Source of the DNA: Membranipora membranacea
Taxonomy: Eukaryota > Bryozoa > Gymnolaemata > Cheilostomatida > Membraniporidae
NCBI GenBank assembly: GCA_914767715.1
Contig: OU612075.1
Coordinates: forward strand, 16,308,001-16,372,000
Direction of reading: 5' to 3'
Length of the DNA: 64,000 bases
Below the pieces are notes generated by a model. It worked only from the letters and a program-made list of their open reading frames with translations. It did no database searches and was not told the DNA's origin. A program made the translations under genes and the position numbers. Within the stretch, counting starts at the first letter, position 1. Each line of letters opens with the position of its first letter. Of this stretch, positions 1-21,042 are shown one piece after another.

Positions 1-3000
1 ATTACTTGGTATTCTCCGAAAGAATGCAATTACCGCTTCAGGAATATTTTTATAGTGGTCAGCCCTCAGATTGTAGGCCATGGTATAACGTGACATCATG
101 ATAAATGTTCTCATAAAATAGTTTCATCATCACGTACTAACACATCGAATACTACATCGCATGTATGTAGTTTTGAAACATGGGTCTAACTTGGAGTTAT
201 GATTTCACAGTTCTATTATGGAAGTGTCAAAGATCATAATTGCAAGGACTTGCAAAGTCAACAAACCATTGTCAATAATATGTATGTACAGGTAATTTGG
301 AATAGGAATATGGAATATGCTCATGACTAAAATTGATAGCTAAAGCTATAATTGAGCAAATTATGAACGAGTACAAAAAGGAAGGTGGTATGGTGCAGCA
401 CATGTGTGATATACTAAATACAAGGATTGATGAGACTCAGATACTATCATGGTCCATAGGTTATCTATATCCTATGACTACGTGTTATAATAAATTTAAT
501 ATACATAGATTATAACATTCAGATGAACGGACGCTGCTGTAGCGGACAGAGGTTACATCTTAAATATGGATGGCTATCGGTGCAACAAGTAGTTCCAGCT
601 CTAGCAACATGACAATGATGACAAAATGTGTATATCACTACCCTGACAATTATTGATGGCCAACTGTGCCTCGACTGCACCGGCGGCTTGGCCACCGTCG
701 AGCTCATTGGCCACCGTTGGGCACGTTGGCCAAACACACCACCACATCACCCAACTCTAGCTTCCAACAACACGCTAAAAAGAGCGTCCGCTGCCCAACA
801 AATTCAAGCACTACAAAACAACCGACTGCCAAACAAATAATCTTCGGGTATAAAAACCAAAATAATAAACCAGATAAATTTAGACATCGGCCTATGTCTA
901 ATTAACCCATCACCTCAGCCGGCCTGCATTGACCAGCGACTGACCTGCATGGCTGGAATATCTGGCCCAACCAACACGGAATCCTCAAAAGTGTTTGCCT
1001 CACCTTTCCATTTGTCCCATTATTCATTTCAAGGCAATACACCAAGGAAAAGCAAATTTCCACATGTTCAAGGACTACCCTACTCATTTTCGCCTAAAAG
1101 CTGCAAAAGCAGTAATGCCAATATTGATGTTCATTCACAAATAAATGATGATGATATTTTTGAATGGTGATGGCTAACTGATGGCACTACAGCTGATTAT
1201 CCCTGAAATCTCTTTTACCTATCCCCATTCAATTATTTGCAGTAGTGCCTTCCATGTTTATAATTTACAAGTTAGATGCAGTAATTTACATTGGCAATAG
1301 CTTGTTCGAATTTATAGTAGACAATTAATCCCTCAATTACAGAATCAAACTATTGAATATCAGCATGAATCGATGATGCGGCAGACAGTCAAAATTTGGT
1401 TTCATTGTTTCACATGTGATAATCTAAATAAATCAGAATGATAAACATGACTGAGCTAAAAATAGTGCAACCAGATTTTACCTTGTGAATTTCATGAATT
1501 CTCCCAAGAAATAAGCCTTATTTATATTCGGCATATTAAATGTCAATACAGAGTGTTGAGATTAGGATATTTCATGGAAGGAATTTTGTTATTACACAAC
1601 TGGAGCAGGGCTTATGAGTGATAATACCTACATAATGCATGCCAGAGGCAATATATCGCTGAGCCATCACTAATAAACCGAACTCACATTGGTGCACAAA
1701 TACACTCCTTATCTAGTGAAGATTGCCTCAATCTATATTGAATTAGGCCGGTAATGCATTGTACAAACTATCTGACAATGTTTGTGGTTTTCTCTTGTAC
1801 CAACAATGATTTGGGATACCTAGCTTAATTGGTGTTGACAATTACCCACACAGTTTTCTGAGGTACCTGTCCAAGACTTACAGGTCAATGGTGATCATTA
1901 CTGGTCCATGAAAAGAAAGCAAACAGCAATACAATATTTTGAGCTTCCTGCAGCTACTCTAAAAAGAGGTTAAGAGCAGGTGACCTTCAGTATCCGTTCA
2001 AACACCACCCATGATGTTCAGATTTTTAGAGGAAAATAACTCCACTGATTGCTGAGGAGGTGATAATCCTACAACTACACAGTTGTCAAATCTTGATAAT
2101 ACTAAACCCTATGTCAACAGGCAAGCAAGTTTGAGGATAAAATCGTAAAGGTTTTCGAATCCTTGATTTGCGTATACTGCTAAGACAACATGTGTTTGTT
2201 TTGCATGGGCGAGATTTCGTGACGATTTAAGAAAGTTTCTGGTGGCGTTGCAATCTAATATTGCCTGAAAATGCATAGCTTCTTTGCAGAGAGATTTTTC
2301 ATTTGATTTATTGCCAGCAGTCCTTACCGCCAATCAGCTATGATGTTTCACATATGTGCGGCAGCTGTCCTATTCCGGGAGAGGATAATTTTGGTTATAG
2401 TAATAAACGCACTGATACCTAGCATATTTGGTCTTTTTTATATAAATATTGAATATTTGGCAAGGGCAAATTTTGCTTTTGTGATTAATTTAAAAATTTA
2501 AGTGCGATACAGAGGAATTTTCACTGCATTTATGGAAATGAGTTTATAATGGACTTCTAGTAAAAAAATAAGCCATTTGACCATCTCTGATAGTGATGTT
2601 TCTCTCATAGCACTCTACGCTAATTTTGAAAGCTTAGATTGATATCTAGTCAAATGTAACATTGATTGATGGGACAGGGTTATTGAAGACAATTTCAGCT
2701 GAAGACATTAGGGTATTCAGATCCCTTAGTTTTAGCCACAGTTAATCTTTGAGGTTAATTCTGACACTTCTCACTTGTGGATGAGCACAACTTCCTAAAT
2801 ATGAAAATCAAAACTACATACATGCAACGTTGTTTTTGATGTGTATTTATTTGTCTCAATACATTAACCGGTGAAATTGAAGTCTTTCTTCTATCATTTA
2901 GTGGAGATATATTGTTATCAAAATGTTTCTGTTGTTTTATGGAAAGTTATTGTTACTGTCTGAGTTTTACTACCAGCAGATGTATTGTTTATAATCCAAT

Positions 3001-6000
3001 CGATCAGGTTTATCATAATGCAAAGTTTTATCTTCAATACGGATTAATTTCTGTCCTGAAATGTATTTTAGTATCAGGACTTTTCAAAGTGATTGAAATT
3101 GGTATGAGAAACCAAATAACTATGTATTGTGTCAGGAATGAGTATGTCAGAAATTACCTCTAATGGTCTAAACATACTTGAGAGGTTGCAACCTCAGAGG
3201 TTTGCGCAACGTCATCATCGTTAAAATGATTGTTTCAGAAAAAAAAAGATACCTGATATCGATAAGTCAATGAGATGCGATTCCATTGGGAAGACATTGA
3301 ACCTTTATGTTTTCAAATTGTTATAGTGTGTGATTTATTTCAGATCTGGGCACAAAAACAGGTATTTCTGATCTTCAAAATATATATTGAATTTATTGAT
3401 TAAGATTGAATAGGAATGAATTTGAACTTTCAGCTACTACAAAAGATTCGTGACTGATGTTAGAATTGTAGAATTTGTTAAAGATTCCTCTTGCCCTAAT
3501 AAAGTGCTTCATGTTGCTAAGGAAAGTTGTTCACTTGGAGGGAGCCCCCAATTATAGGCCTTCCTCCATGAATAATGTGGAATTTTGACCTTTTAAACCG
3601 TTTGACCTAACAAGCAAACATCCCTGTCATTGACAAGTGCGCTCATCTTCTTCTCTTTATTCAAAGTCAACGCATACTTGTGTTTTAACTTTATTTTTCA
3701 TTTTAATTCATTGAATTTGTACATTCTTAATAACGAGTAATCTTAAAACCTGTAGTCACTGTGTTTATTGTATGCATTCTCGTATCATACATCTTTTCAT
3801 CAAATTCTGTTATAACTCACAGTAGCATTATTGGTTCTGGGTCTCCAGGAACAGGAAAGACGGCTATAATGAAAAGTTTTACCTATTCAATATTCAATAA
3901 CTCAATAAAATTGACTGCTTAAGACAGCTTTGGTGTCACATATGGCATTGACACGTTGGCAACCTCTCAATGGGTCATTATTTGTAGATCAATCAGTCTC
4001 TTTGTTTTGTTTCATTGTATTCTTATCAAATAATTGAATTAAATTTTTGATATATATAGCATATTACTGCAAAATAAACCAATGCAAATTAAGCTTCATG
4101 TGTCATCTCTGTATTAAAAATTGATTATTGGCAGTTTATCCCACATCCTGGTCAGAGAAATTTTCCCCATGCGTCAAAATATGGCGGTCAAGTCTGTTGT
4201 TTTTAGTAACCAATTCACATAAACTAGAACAAAAATGGATATTTGTAGCTTTTCACCATATTTTTAGCCTGGAAATTGGCAACCTGACAATTGAACCAAC
4301 GTATATTCATTATGTATTCAAGGATGTTGTGTGGAAGATTGGATGTGGCCGAATTGAGAACTCGGAACAGAGAGAAAAAATTTAGAACCAACTTGACATA
4401 CAAAGGCCTGTTAACATGGATCTGATCTTTATTTTTCATAATATCATTTAACCTTTGGAACAACATATACAAAAATACAAATGTGGTTATATTGCCTATT
4501 TCGGATTCACTCAATTTAAATTTTCCTCTGCAGTCATTAGTCTGCTTACCCCTTAGCGATTAACCTTTTTTTTTTAACATGTTTAGAACTGAATGACCAT
4601 TTTAGCAATGTTGCCGTGTTTATTACCTATGTTTATTTGTATCCTAGGGCATCTCCTATATATTTTCACATAACACATGAATGAAAGAAGAAACACGCAG
4701 TTTCAATTGCTTGCGAAATTCATTTTTTGGTGGTACTGACTTTATGGCAACAAAATAATTGCATAGCCTAAAATGTGTTTGATCAAAAGGGATAGGTGGA
4801 AATTCTTTTTTAATACCAAATAAGGTGTGACAAGGTCAAAATGCCAGAAGTTTGGATTCGTTTACCAAGTGACTTTTACGGAATTCAAATATGAACATTA
4901 ACTACAAAAATTCATTTGAAACAGGAATTAAATGCGAATAGCTCACAGCGGAAATAGTTTAACTATATGTATCCAGGATTTAATCATGATTTAGCATAAT
5001 TGGATAGCATCCCATACTTTGACCAAGATATCACAGAACAAGGATATGCAAGGGGAAGCCTCAAATAAATTTATATTGCTTGCAGTTTTGGGAAAACTTT
5101 TTTACAATTATACACAGCAGCTGCGCAGTTCAAGAAACCGAGTTGGCGCAGTTATATCACCGAGTTAAGATAATCCTGCTCACGAAGTAAGGCTCTGACA
5201 AAAACAACGTTCTGCCACTCAAAAAATTCTTCCGGATGCGGATATCTACGATCAAGGACTTGACGATTTATCACAGCCCGCATCCACAAGCTTCCTGCTC
5301 TTTAACTGCATCGACCATTCTGTTGAAATTTTACATGACAATGACCATACACTATACCAAATGAGACCAACATTGTCCAGCTAAGTGCCCTACATCTTTG
5401 AAAATTATATTTATTCTTGTTGCAATTTTTGCCTCCAGACGAATTGTTCTGAAATAGCTATAAAAACACTTCAAACTATGAAGGCTAACAGACCATATTC
5501 AACACTTTGTATAATAGATAGACAGGGGAAATATCCAGTGTTTTGAGGGTTGACCAAAAATCTGTCAGCTGTCACTCTCTCGCACATATCATCGTAAAAG
5601 CCAGACAAATCATTGCTGACAGGTTAAAGCTTGAGATGACCATATTGGTGTATAATTTGAAAATTACACTATTCAGAAAAGTTAGTATTTAGGCCATGGC
5701 TGAAATGTACAGACATAACTACAGCCTCCACCTCCTAGAAAGATTATAATATATAAAAATGATTTTTGCAGCTGGCAGCAAATATCACTTCCTCAAATTA
5801 ACAAAAACAGACCAGAGGCACTATGTATATCACAAAAGTTTCACAATTCATTTGAATAGAAAACTCATATAGAGCTCTAAAGAACGTCTCCTGGTTGTTC
5901 TGCACTTCTATGGGAAGTATTGGTCTATAATTAGTTTTGTCAGCAGATGTGTTTTCGGTAATGGTATTGATGCTGGAGTCCTGTGGATGGACATTGTGAC

Positions 6001-9000
6001 ATGGAACCCTTATAAAGTAGTACAAGTTGTAACTGCACATGCCACCTTGTATATCCTTATTATGTGACATATCAGTCAATGTCTTGGATGTTATCAAAAA
6101 TTTGCTGGTGCAAAACTTGTTCGCAGGGATAAAAATCTCCCAGTGGGTTTGTATTCTTATATCATGTTAAGTGTGATCACATCACGGCGCATATTCATAA
6201 TAAATTGTTGCAAGGGGATACAAATTTCAGACAGGATAAACCTAAACCTAATCCTTAGCCACATTATAGTAACCAAAAGATATCCTCAAGTCCTCTCATT
6301 TATATAGGAATTTCATAAACTAGGACTACCAGAAGTAGGACTGACCCAAAACATCTCAAATTAGAACTGCAGCTATTGTTTTGCGCTGAGTTCAGTTTGC
6401 CTGACCAGAATTCTGAAAGGCTTGATGCAGTAGCTCCAACATTGGACACCACAAAGAACAAAACTATGAAAACTATAGATACCTTTCTTAGTTTGCCAGT
6501 GCTCCTTTCAGATTTTTGATTTTTTTTCATTTGATATACACTCCTTGCCTTGTTTTCCTTTTTTTCCATTGACACAAAGGGTAAATATGATGTGATCATC
6601 GTATCAGGGGATATAAGGGATCGTACTGTGGTGTCCTACACAAGTTAAGAATCTCAAAATACTTCTAGGAGTTCAAATGTTTAGCTAAGAGTTCGAGCCT
6701 TGGTTGGTGAGAGGGATGTAAAGAATCACTACTGAATAAGGTACCTGACTCAAAATCAGCCATCAAATTGAATAGTTGAGTCAGCCATTGGCCCTATATT
6801 AACATATGGGTGGTAGAAGCCAGGCTTCCTTTATTTATTTTAGTAGTGTCACATGTAGAAATTCCAAAGATTGTATACATGACAAGCATAAATTTACATG
6901 TTTGATCAAAGTGACATGACTTGTGTCTTAACTACCTAACGGGGTGTTTTCATTGTTGACAGGGTCTAAATCCTGGTTGGGATGTCACAATGACAGAACG
7001 TCACAATGACAGAACTTTGCGCTGATTTTTATAGATGACCTGAGTAACCTGAGTACCAGGCTGTACATCTCACGTTTGTAATTAAAACCCCTCATGCTAT
7101 ATTATTTAATTGAGGTGGGTTTATCGTACTCCAGAAATGATTGATAAGATTGAGGAAAGAAAGCCCCATGCTAGATGATGTATTATTGTATAATGAGACT
7201 GAGAGTACTCAATCCAGGCACAGTGCCAGCCTTGTGGTTGCATATCAGGTCTGGAAGTGAGCTGAGAGATTCTGCTACACCATGCATCCTTATTTATGCG
7301 AGACTGTGCCTAAGTAGGACTGTACTAGTCTTCATTATGAATGAATGCATGGAGTGCAATTTGGGAGGCAGGCGTGCTTCCTAGTTATGAATAGTACCAG
7401 AAAAAAAAGATACCTGCAGAAAATATTAACTACTGACTAATACCTTTAAGAATCGGTATTTATAGCCAATCATTAAGGGCAAAAAACAGATTTTTATGAC
7501 TTTTTCTGGTGTGCAGCTGTAAGCTGCAGCTGCGGAATCTCCATCAGTCTAATCCATCAATACTATCAACATATGTCGCTAGGAAATATTTTTATTCCGT
7601 AATGTGGTAATGTGCTGCGCGGGAGTTGTTAACCACAAGAACACATGTATTCTACGCTGGAAGTAGAATAATAAAGTTAATCACTCTAGTTGCTGGCTAA
7701 ATGCCAATCTTCTCAACTTGCCCGGCCCTGTCTATGCCCCTCCCCCCCCCCCTTAGTTTCTCTTCACGCCCTCCTTATACATAGACAGGCACCTGTCGGT
7801 TTTCCACTGGTACACCTGCATCTGCCGCTACAGTCCTGTTCATATTCTATCGCAAAACAATTATTTTTTTGCCCACTTTACCCTTCACATTTTTTGCATG
7901 TTTCATTTGCTCATGCACAAAATTCAGGCATATGGTGATCAATTAGTTGACAGTATTTTTATAAATAACTTTGCCGCATACAACACAGGAACATGGTTAG
8001 TATCCTCACTCCAGGATGTGAACCAAGCGATAGCAATGCCCATAGAACAGCTAAGTCCACCAAGGAAACCCAAAGACTTGTCTTAAAAATGTTTGTTGAC
8101 AATTAATGGTCAACAAATTTTCCAAATATTTTACACCATTGTATAATAAAGCCACATTATATTGTCAACTTCATCCTGTTTTTAGATAATAAACAACTAT
8201 AAATTTATAACTTTCTTTTCTTCTCCCTTATAAGTTATGACCTATAGATTTGTGGTCACGCAGGGAGGGAGGCAGACTTGTGGGTGATGGATGGAGAGTG
8301 CTCGGTGGAAGGGTGGTTTTTTGTGGCATCCAGTGGACAAGGCGTGGTCGTGGTTGGCGGATGAGCAGGGATTGTTTTAGTTTTATTCAATTTGTGGTTG
8401 CAATATAATGAATTCTACCCATGCTTTTTGGTATGGTGTATCTGTCATTATTTCGAGGTCACTACCTCCTTATTTTCACATTATATTCATCAATGTACCC
8501 TATAGCATACTGAAAAAGTTGAGACTTGTTTGGATACATCCAGATTTATGCTCCTCCATATTTTGATTATTTGTTTGATTTGATGGCTTCCTGCAGGTCA
8601 TACTACTTGTCATGCTTTTTATATAACCTTATTTTAGTCCCGTTCGATTGTAATAATAATATTTATGGTACAGATAAAAAATTATTTCTTAGTAAGAAAT
8701 CATTAGGTCATCTGCAAACCAATATGCGAAATCCAACAAATGATGGGATTGCAATTATTTTTTTCTGCCGCACATTGGCTCATCTCACTAGCTTTTACAC
8801 ATTTGTGTAAGCGCTTTACAAGCCAGGCACCTCCTAAAATCATACTTTATCTGCTTGCCGTGGAAAGTAGTGTTGCCTACTTGCCAATGTGTCTGCTGTC
8901 ATAGTAACTATGCATACCTCTGACAGAGGCTCAAAAGTGCCTCTCAAATAGACGAGCAAAGTGGCATTTTCACAGCTGTTTCATGCTGCTGATGCAATAC

Positions 9001-10721
9001 GACACAAGAAGGCGTATAATACATCTTCTTGTGCTGATATATATACACTGTATATCTATCAGCATTGACATCTAGGCACTGTCTACTCTTGAAACATGGT
9101 AGGACAACTTTCAACACTTAAAGCTTGGGCAGTTTCAGAAAAAATGCCTGCAATACTGATTGAAAATTTAAGTAGCAGCAATTACAAGCTATTTTATTTT
9201 TCCATTTATTGCCAAATTGTTTTTAATAATTTTGCGAAGGCACTAATCAGGCTGAGTATATCAACTGGATGGGATCCTGCAAAATGTTTTGCATATTATT
9301 GTTCAGTTGTGTCAATGTGAATCCAAATCAAACTATATTATAATAATGTCCTGCAATCCATAAAAAATACAAATAGTACAGCCAAGACTATAGGCCTTAC
9401 TACAAATTGGTTCATTGATAACGTTGATTGTCAGTCAGGTCTTCCCATATTCAAATAGAAAAAGTTTTAAGTATATTATTCATATGCTCAAATTCTAGAT
9501 TTTTGCAATGCTAAAATTAACCTAGGTAAAATGACCAGATATATTTTGTCTTGTTTGCTCAATGCAAATTACAAAACTACTCCAGCTAAAGAAGTAGCTG
9601 TCACAATGATAAGAATTTATGATGGAAGCTTCGCTGGTGAGTCTGATGGTTTTGTGCCCTGGTCATTTAGACTAGCTGTTAATGTTGATGTAGATGTTGT
9701 CTGTGCAGGTTCTGTTGATTCTGAGTTGTTTGGAGACACCTGCTACTCTTTCTAATCCTAGAGGAAACAAAAAATTAATGGATAGAGATAATTTACAGAA
9801 TATAATATTACAATGCTTGTGTAGAGTGTAGAAATACTGTGACAAATACTGTCCATCTTCTGAAAACAAGGGCAAGGCAAATTGGAAAATTGCAGTGCGC
9901 ATAAGGAATGGGTCACAAATGATGAAAGAACAATGAGTGGCCATAGTGAAGCAAAAACCCGGAACACTTACAAAACTAAAATACCAATTTTCTAGATCTA
10001 GACAACATTAGGGGCCGTCGGACAGGGGCAAGAGTCTGGGGTGCTCAGACTATGGATCTTACCAACTTAAAGGGTACTCATTCTGTTACTTATTCGCAGA
10101 ACCATATACCAATTTTAAAATGGGATGAAAATCCAAACTAGGTTATGATTCTGCGAGTAACAGATATCCCAAACACCATACAGATTAGAGATTACGGTAA
10201 GATAATTAGAGGATGTGTGAGTGAACCAACCTGTGACATTGAGATATCCGATGTACTCTAGACTTCCAATAAGAGCTTTATCCCTGTTAGGTGTGACTAA
10301 AAGAGAGCAGGAAGATCGATTTCACATGAAGTGATAGGTCCAGCGAACGTTCCGTTGTCCGGATTGGATACTGTTGATATGGGGTTTGATATTAGGTTGA
10401 AGACTCAGAGGACGCTGTTTCGGATATCAGTCATGAGTATGAGATAGTCATTAAGGTAGACCATATTTTTCGACCCATTCAAAAACTGCTTGATTGGCAA
10501 CACCGTCTCTCTTAATTCGTAGTAGAGTATATCAAGGTAAGTCATGAACTGGACTTCCTTCTTCTGCAGGTCAGCTTGACCTACTCCTTTGAACCAGCTG
10601 AAGAAAACATATTTCCCGCTCAGATGCAGCAGTTCTGGCTTTTCTGTAGTTTTTACAAATGTAGATACCTTCCAATTTTCAAGTCCAAGCTCCAAGGATA
10701 ACGAGATTACCATAGCCAGCT
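1..10721. other. Gene-poor spacer left of the zinc-finger gene
   Basis: I see no open frame here with coding-like composition, conserved motifs or phase-matched splice sites; all frames are under about 110 codons. A locally GC-rich patch lies near 655-740. A C-rich tract (T and C with a run of about twelve C) lies near 7738-7755. The stretch directly left of 10722 must contain the 3' untranslated region and polyadenylation site of the zinc-finger gene. The nearest minus-strand AATAAA-type hexamers I noticed are around 9190-9205, which would make a long 3' UTR, so the true end is not fixed. Small non-coding RNAs cannot be excluded. Confidence 0.5.
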
Positions 10722-17637
<6,916 letters not shown>

Positions 17638-20600
17638 TGAGTTTGTGTTGCGATTGTTATCTTGTCATTCATTAAATGTCATTCTAACTCTAATAATAGC
17701 GCATTGGTGTATACAGATGCCTAATGTAACTACGAGAATCCTCCCCCATTTCTTCTTTATGAAACACAACAATGACAATGCTATCCATGTCTGCATGCAG
17801 CATATTAAGGGTGACATCAATCCGCCTCGTCATATCAGGATGGTTGAATTATATTGGTTACTGGTAACCATGAATGATTGATCAGTTCCAGCCATTGAAT
17901 CGTACTATTCTTAGAATAGCATTTTCAACGCGCCATTCTCCAATGAGGGAGCTGTATTTTCCAATAGACATTCTCACAATTTCATTTGACATCGAGCAAA
18001 GTCCCTAGTAGCTTTTTGGAGTTTGCGCAATGTTTGATTATTAAAAAAAATCAATTTTCTTTGAGCAACAATTTGTATTAACTAGTGTCTTTTTCTTTTA
18101 TTTGGTTGTTATTTCGAACATAACAACTTTTATTTATGCCTGTCTTGATAATATAAAACAATAAAACACTCTGAAACAAATCCATAAATCAATGAATATT
18201 TTATTAGAGACTGCACTATATCCATGTCAAATGCATCTTGTTGTAACGGTTTTAGTCAGGTGACTGTCACGTGGTCATACAATAAAGATGGCACCCTCTA
18301 CTAGGGACAGACAATCACATAGCATTTCAAATAGCAAATCACATAGATATCTATAAACTTAAATTATTAGAGGATTGAGGAGTTCATAAAATCAAGTAAG
18401 TATTCCTAAATTGAGTGATTACTGTTTATAAGGCTATGAGTGAGCTGCTGTTCCAGGATTGAGTTCAGTGGTTCCAGCGCATAGGATCATAATTTTTTCA
18501 TCGTTACGTCTTATGTGACGCTAGACATGAACTAAATATACACTTTCAAGCGGAGGTTATATTTTTAGCAACCCAAATAATGGCTCTGAAGTCATTTAGA
18601 AACTGTAAAACGGGCCTCAGATTAATGACTTACCTTACATATAACTGGGGTGATGCAATATGCCATGGAAATTATTAAGGCTACATCATCCAATGTAACA
18701 ACCAGTTGATTGATTGCCTTCCAATTGTTGATTTAAGATAATACACCAATACGTCATCATGATGGCAAGACAGCAAAATGTCTCGGTTTATTGTTATGAT
18801 CTTTTTGATTGCGATGGAACTACATCTTCTTAGTATGAGAATTACTCTTAGTACTGAGCCGGAGAATTGTAGCTTCACCATCATCTATTGGCGGCTTTAC
18901 ATTCCAGTGAGGGCCTTCACAATTTGTGATGTCATATTTTTTTAAACAATCTCTAACATAAATGTATTACAAAAAAATGTTTGCAGGCCTCCAAACTGGT
19001 ATTTCTGAGGTGAATAAGACAGTTTTCTCTGAAAGATTCATAACTTGAACCATTCATTGGAGTCTGTTATTAAAAACGAATCAAGCTCAGTGTCCAAAAT
19101 GTAAAGAAAAAAAACCAAGAATGGTGTAATAGTCCTAAGAAACTTGTCCTAAGATTTCAGAACATTGATTGGTCACAATAGGATGATTTGCCATTTGGAT
19201 AAGAGCATAAACATTCCATGATCAGTCAAGTATTTGCATATGGGTACATCTACAAGTTCTGGTGCGAGGGAGAGATACAAGGTCAGATGGTACTTTCCTG
19301 GAAGTACCCATCCCACCCTGCCCTTTGCCATACACATGAAAAACAGACACATACAAAATCCAATCATGAGATAGAATGACGTCACAAAACTCCAGAAGAT
19401 TAGATAAACCCACATTTCTGCTGAGTTAATGGTTCTTGCAACATACTGCAGTCTTTACATAAATCTGAGTATTAACAAAATAGGAAGTTCCAAAATTGTT
19501 AGTCCAGTTTCAATCTTATCCCTGAAATATATGTTGCGGCCTTTTGAGTTGAGCCTGCAGAAAATGTGGCCTTTTTCAAGAAAAGGTTGCCCACCCATGA
19601 TTTAGAGTATAATTATAGCTGAAAAAACTTCCCCAAAACACATCAGTCTATTCAGTTCAGACCCCTGCTAGTTCAGAGTTTAAGCGACCTTCTTGGTAGT
19701 TATATTTATTGATGTGTTTGAGCTCTTTGTTGTGAGAGGTAATATCCCACTAACTCAACTTTGTGCCATATTAAACTTTTTACACTTACTGTGTTCCTTA
19801 TGTGCAATACTTTTAGCTTAAGCATCTACTGACATTGCTGTAACTAACATCACCCTGTTTTAATGTACGCTGTGGTTTTCTAGAGTGTGATTATAAATCA
19901 TCCAACACAGAATATGGGGTCTAAAATAGCTACTAAGGAAGCTCATGAGTTGGTACAGGAAAATATGACTGTCCAAATATCAGTACAAGGACGCAAGATT
20001 GTGTTATATCACAGTAAAAGAGGACAGCTGAAAATGCGCATCAATCATTGACCATACTTATTATAGATTTTCAAGGAGGGAAAATTGATTGATAATTCAA
20101 AGATTTTTATTCTACTACGCAATTCTTTTTCATATATAACATAAGTGTGATCTGCAAAATAAACACCAAATGAGCGTCAATTCGATACCAAGCAGAACTG
20201 TATATCCCCTGCCATGTCCCTGATGAGAAAGAGATGGCCGTTTGACATATCCAAATATCCTTATATGGGTTTGGCCGCAAAGCCATGAGACAAAATCTTT
20301 TGATGCAATCATGTAAATATTTGGGTACTTTTCTTCTAGTTAAATCTTAATATACGTAATTCACTTCATGAATACATAAAATGCCTAATAAGGATTTACC
20401 AAAGAACTCTAAGACAGGGTGCCATTACGGATACAAAGCATTTTCTGTGACAAATCATTGATAAATAGACCTTCAACACCAATGCCATAATATATCAGGT
20501 CCGGGTTCGAAAATAAAACCGACCGTGTCTGGTTTTATGGATACTTTCCCCGGCATTCTACTCATGTATTTAAGAATGATGAATTATAATACTGAATACC

Positions 20601-21017
20601 TCCACCCAACACCAACAGCAGTTTTTTATAGGGCTACGCTCTTGTTGACCCATTAGTTATCATAGATGACCCATTAGTAATAATATTGCAAAATATGATG
20701 TTAAAAGAGTTAAACCTGTAATAATCGTTTGTAGATATATACCATAATAAAACCACACCACGACTTCGCTTTGAAGATGATTATTGTGTAATAATTAGCA
20801 TAAAATATGCTGTTTTGGCACACAATATCAATCGCTCTCCAGATAAAGCTCTAGAAGTATTTCACTGCTGCTGTAACTGCCCATATAACTACCAGCTTAA
20901 ATTCCTGAATGTGAAATTCTGCTGATGTAAATGTCATAACAGGAACTAGTTTCATTTCTTTGTGCATGACATAACGTCACAACTATTGTGTGTACAAATC
21001 ATTGGTGCATCATACAA

Positions 21018-21042
21018 TCACAGAGTAAGGATTACTCTGTGA
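21018..21042. repeat. Short perfect hairpin
   Basis: Arms TCACAGAGTAA and TTACTCTGTGA are perfect complements over 11 bases around a GGA loop. Confidence 0.6.
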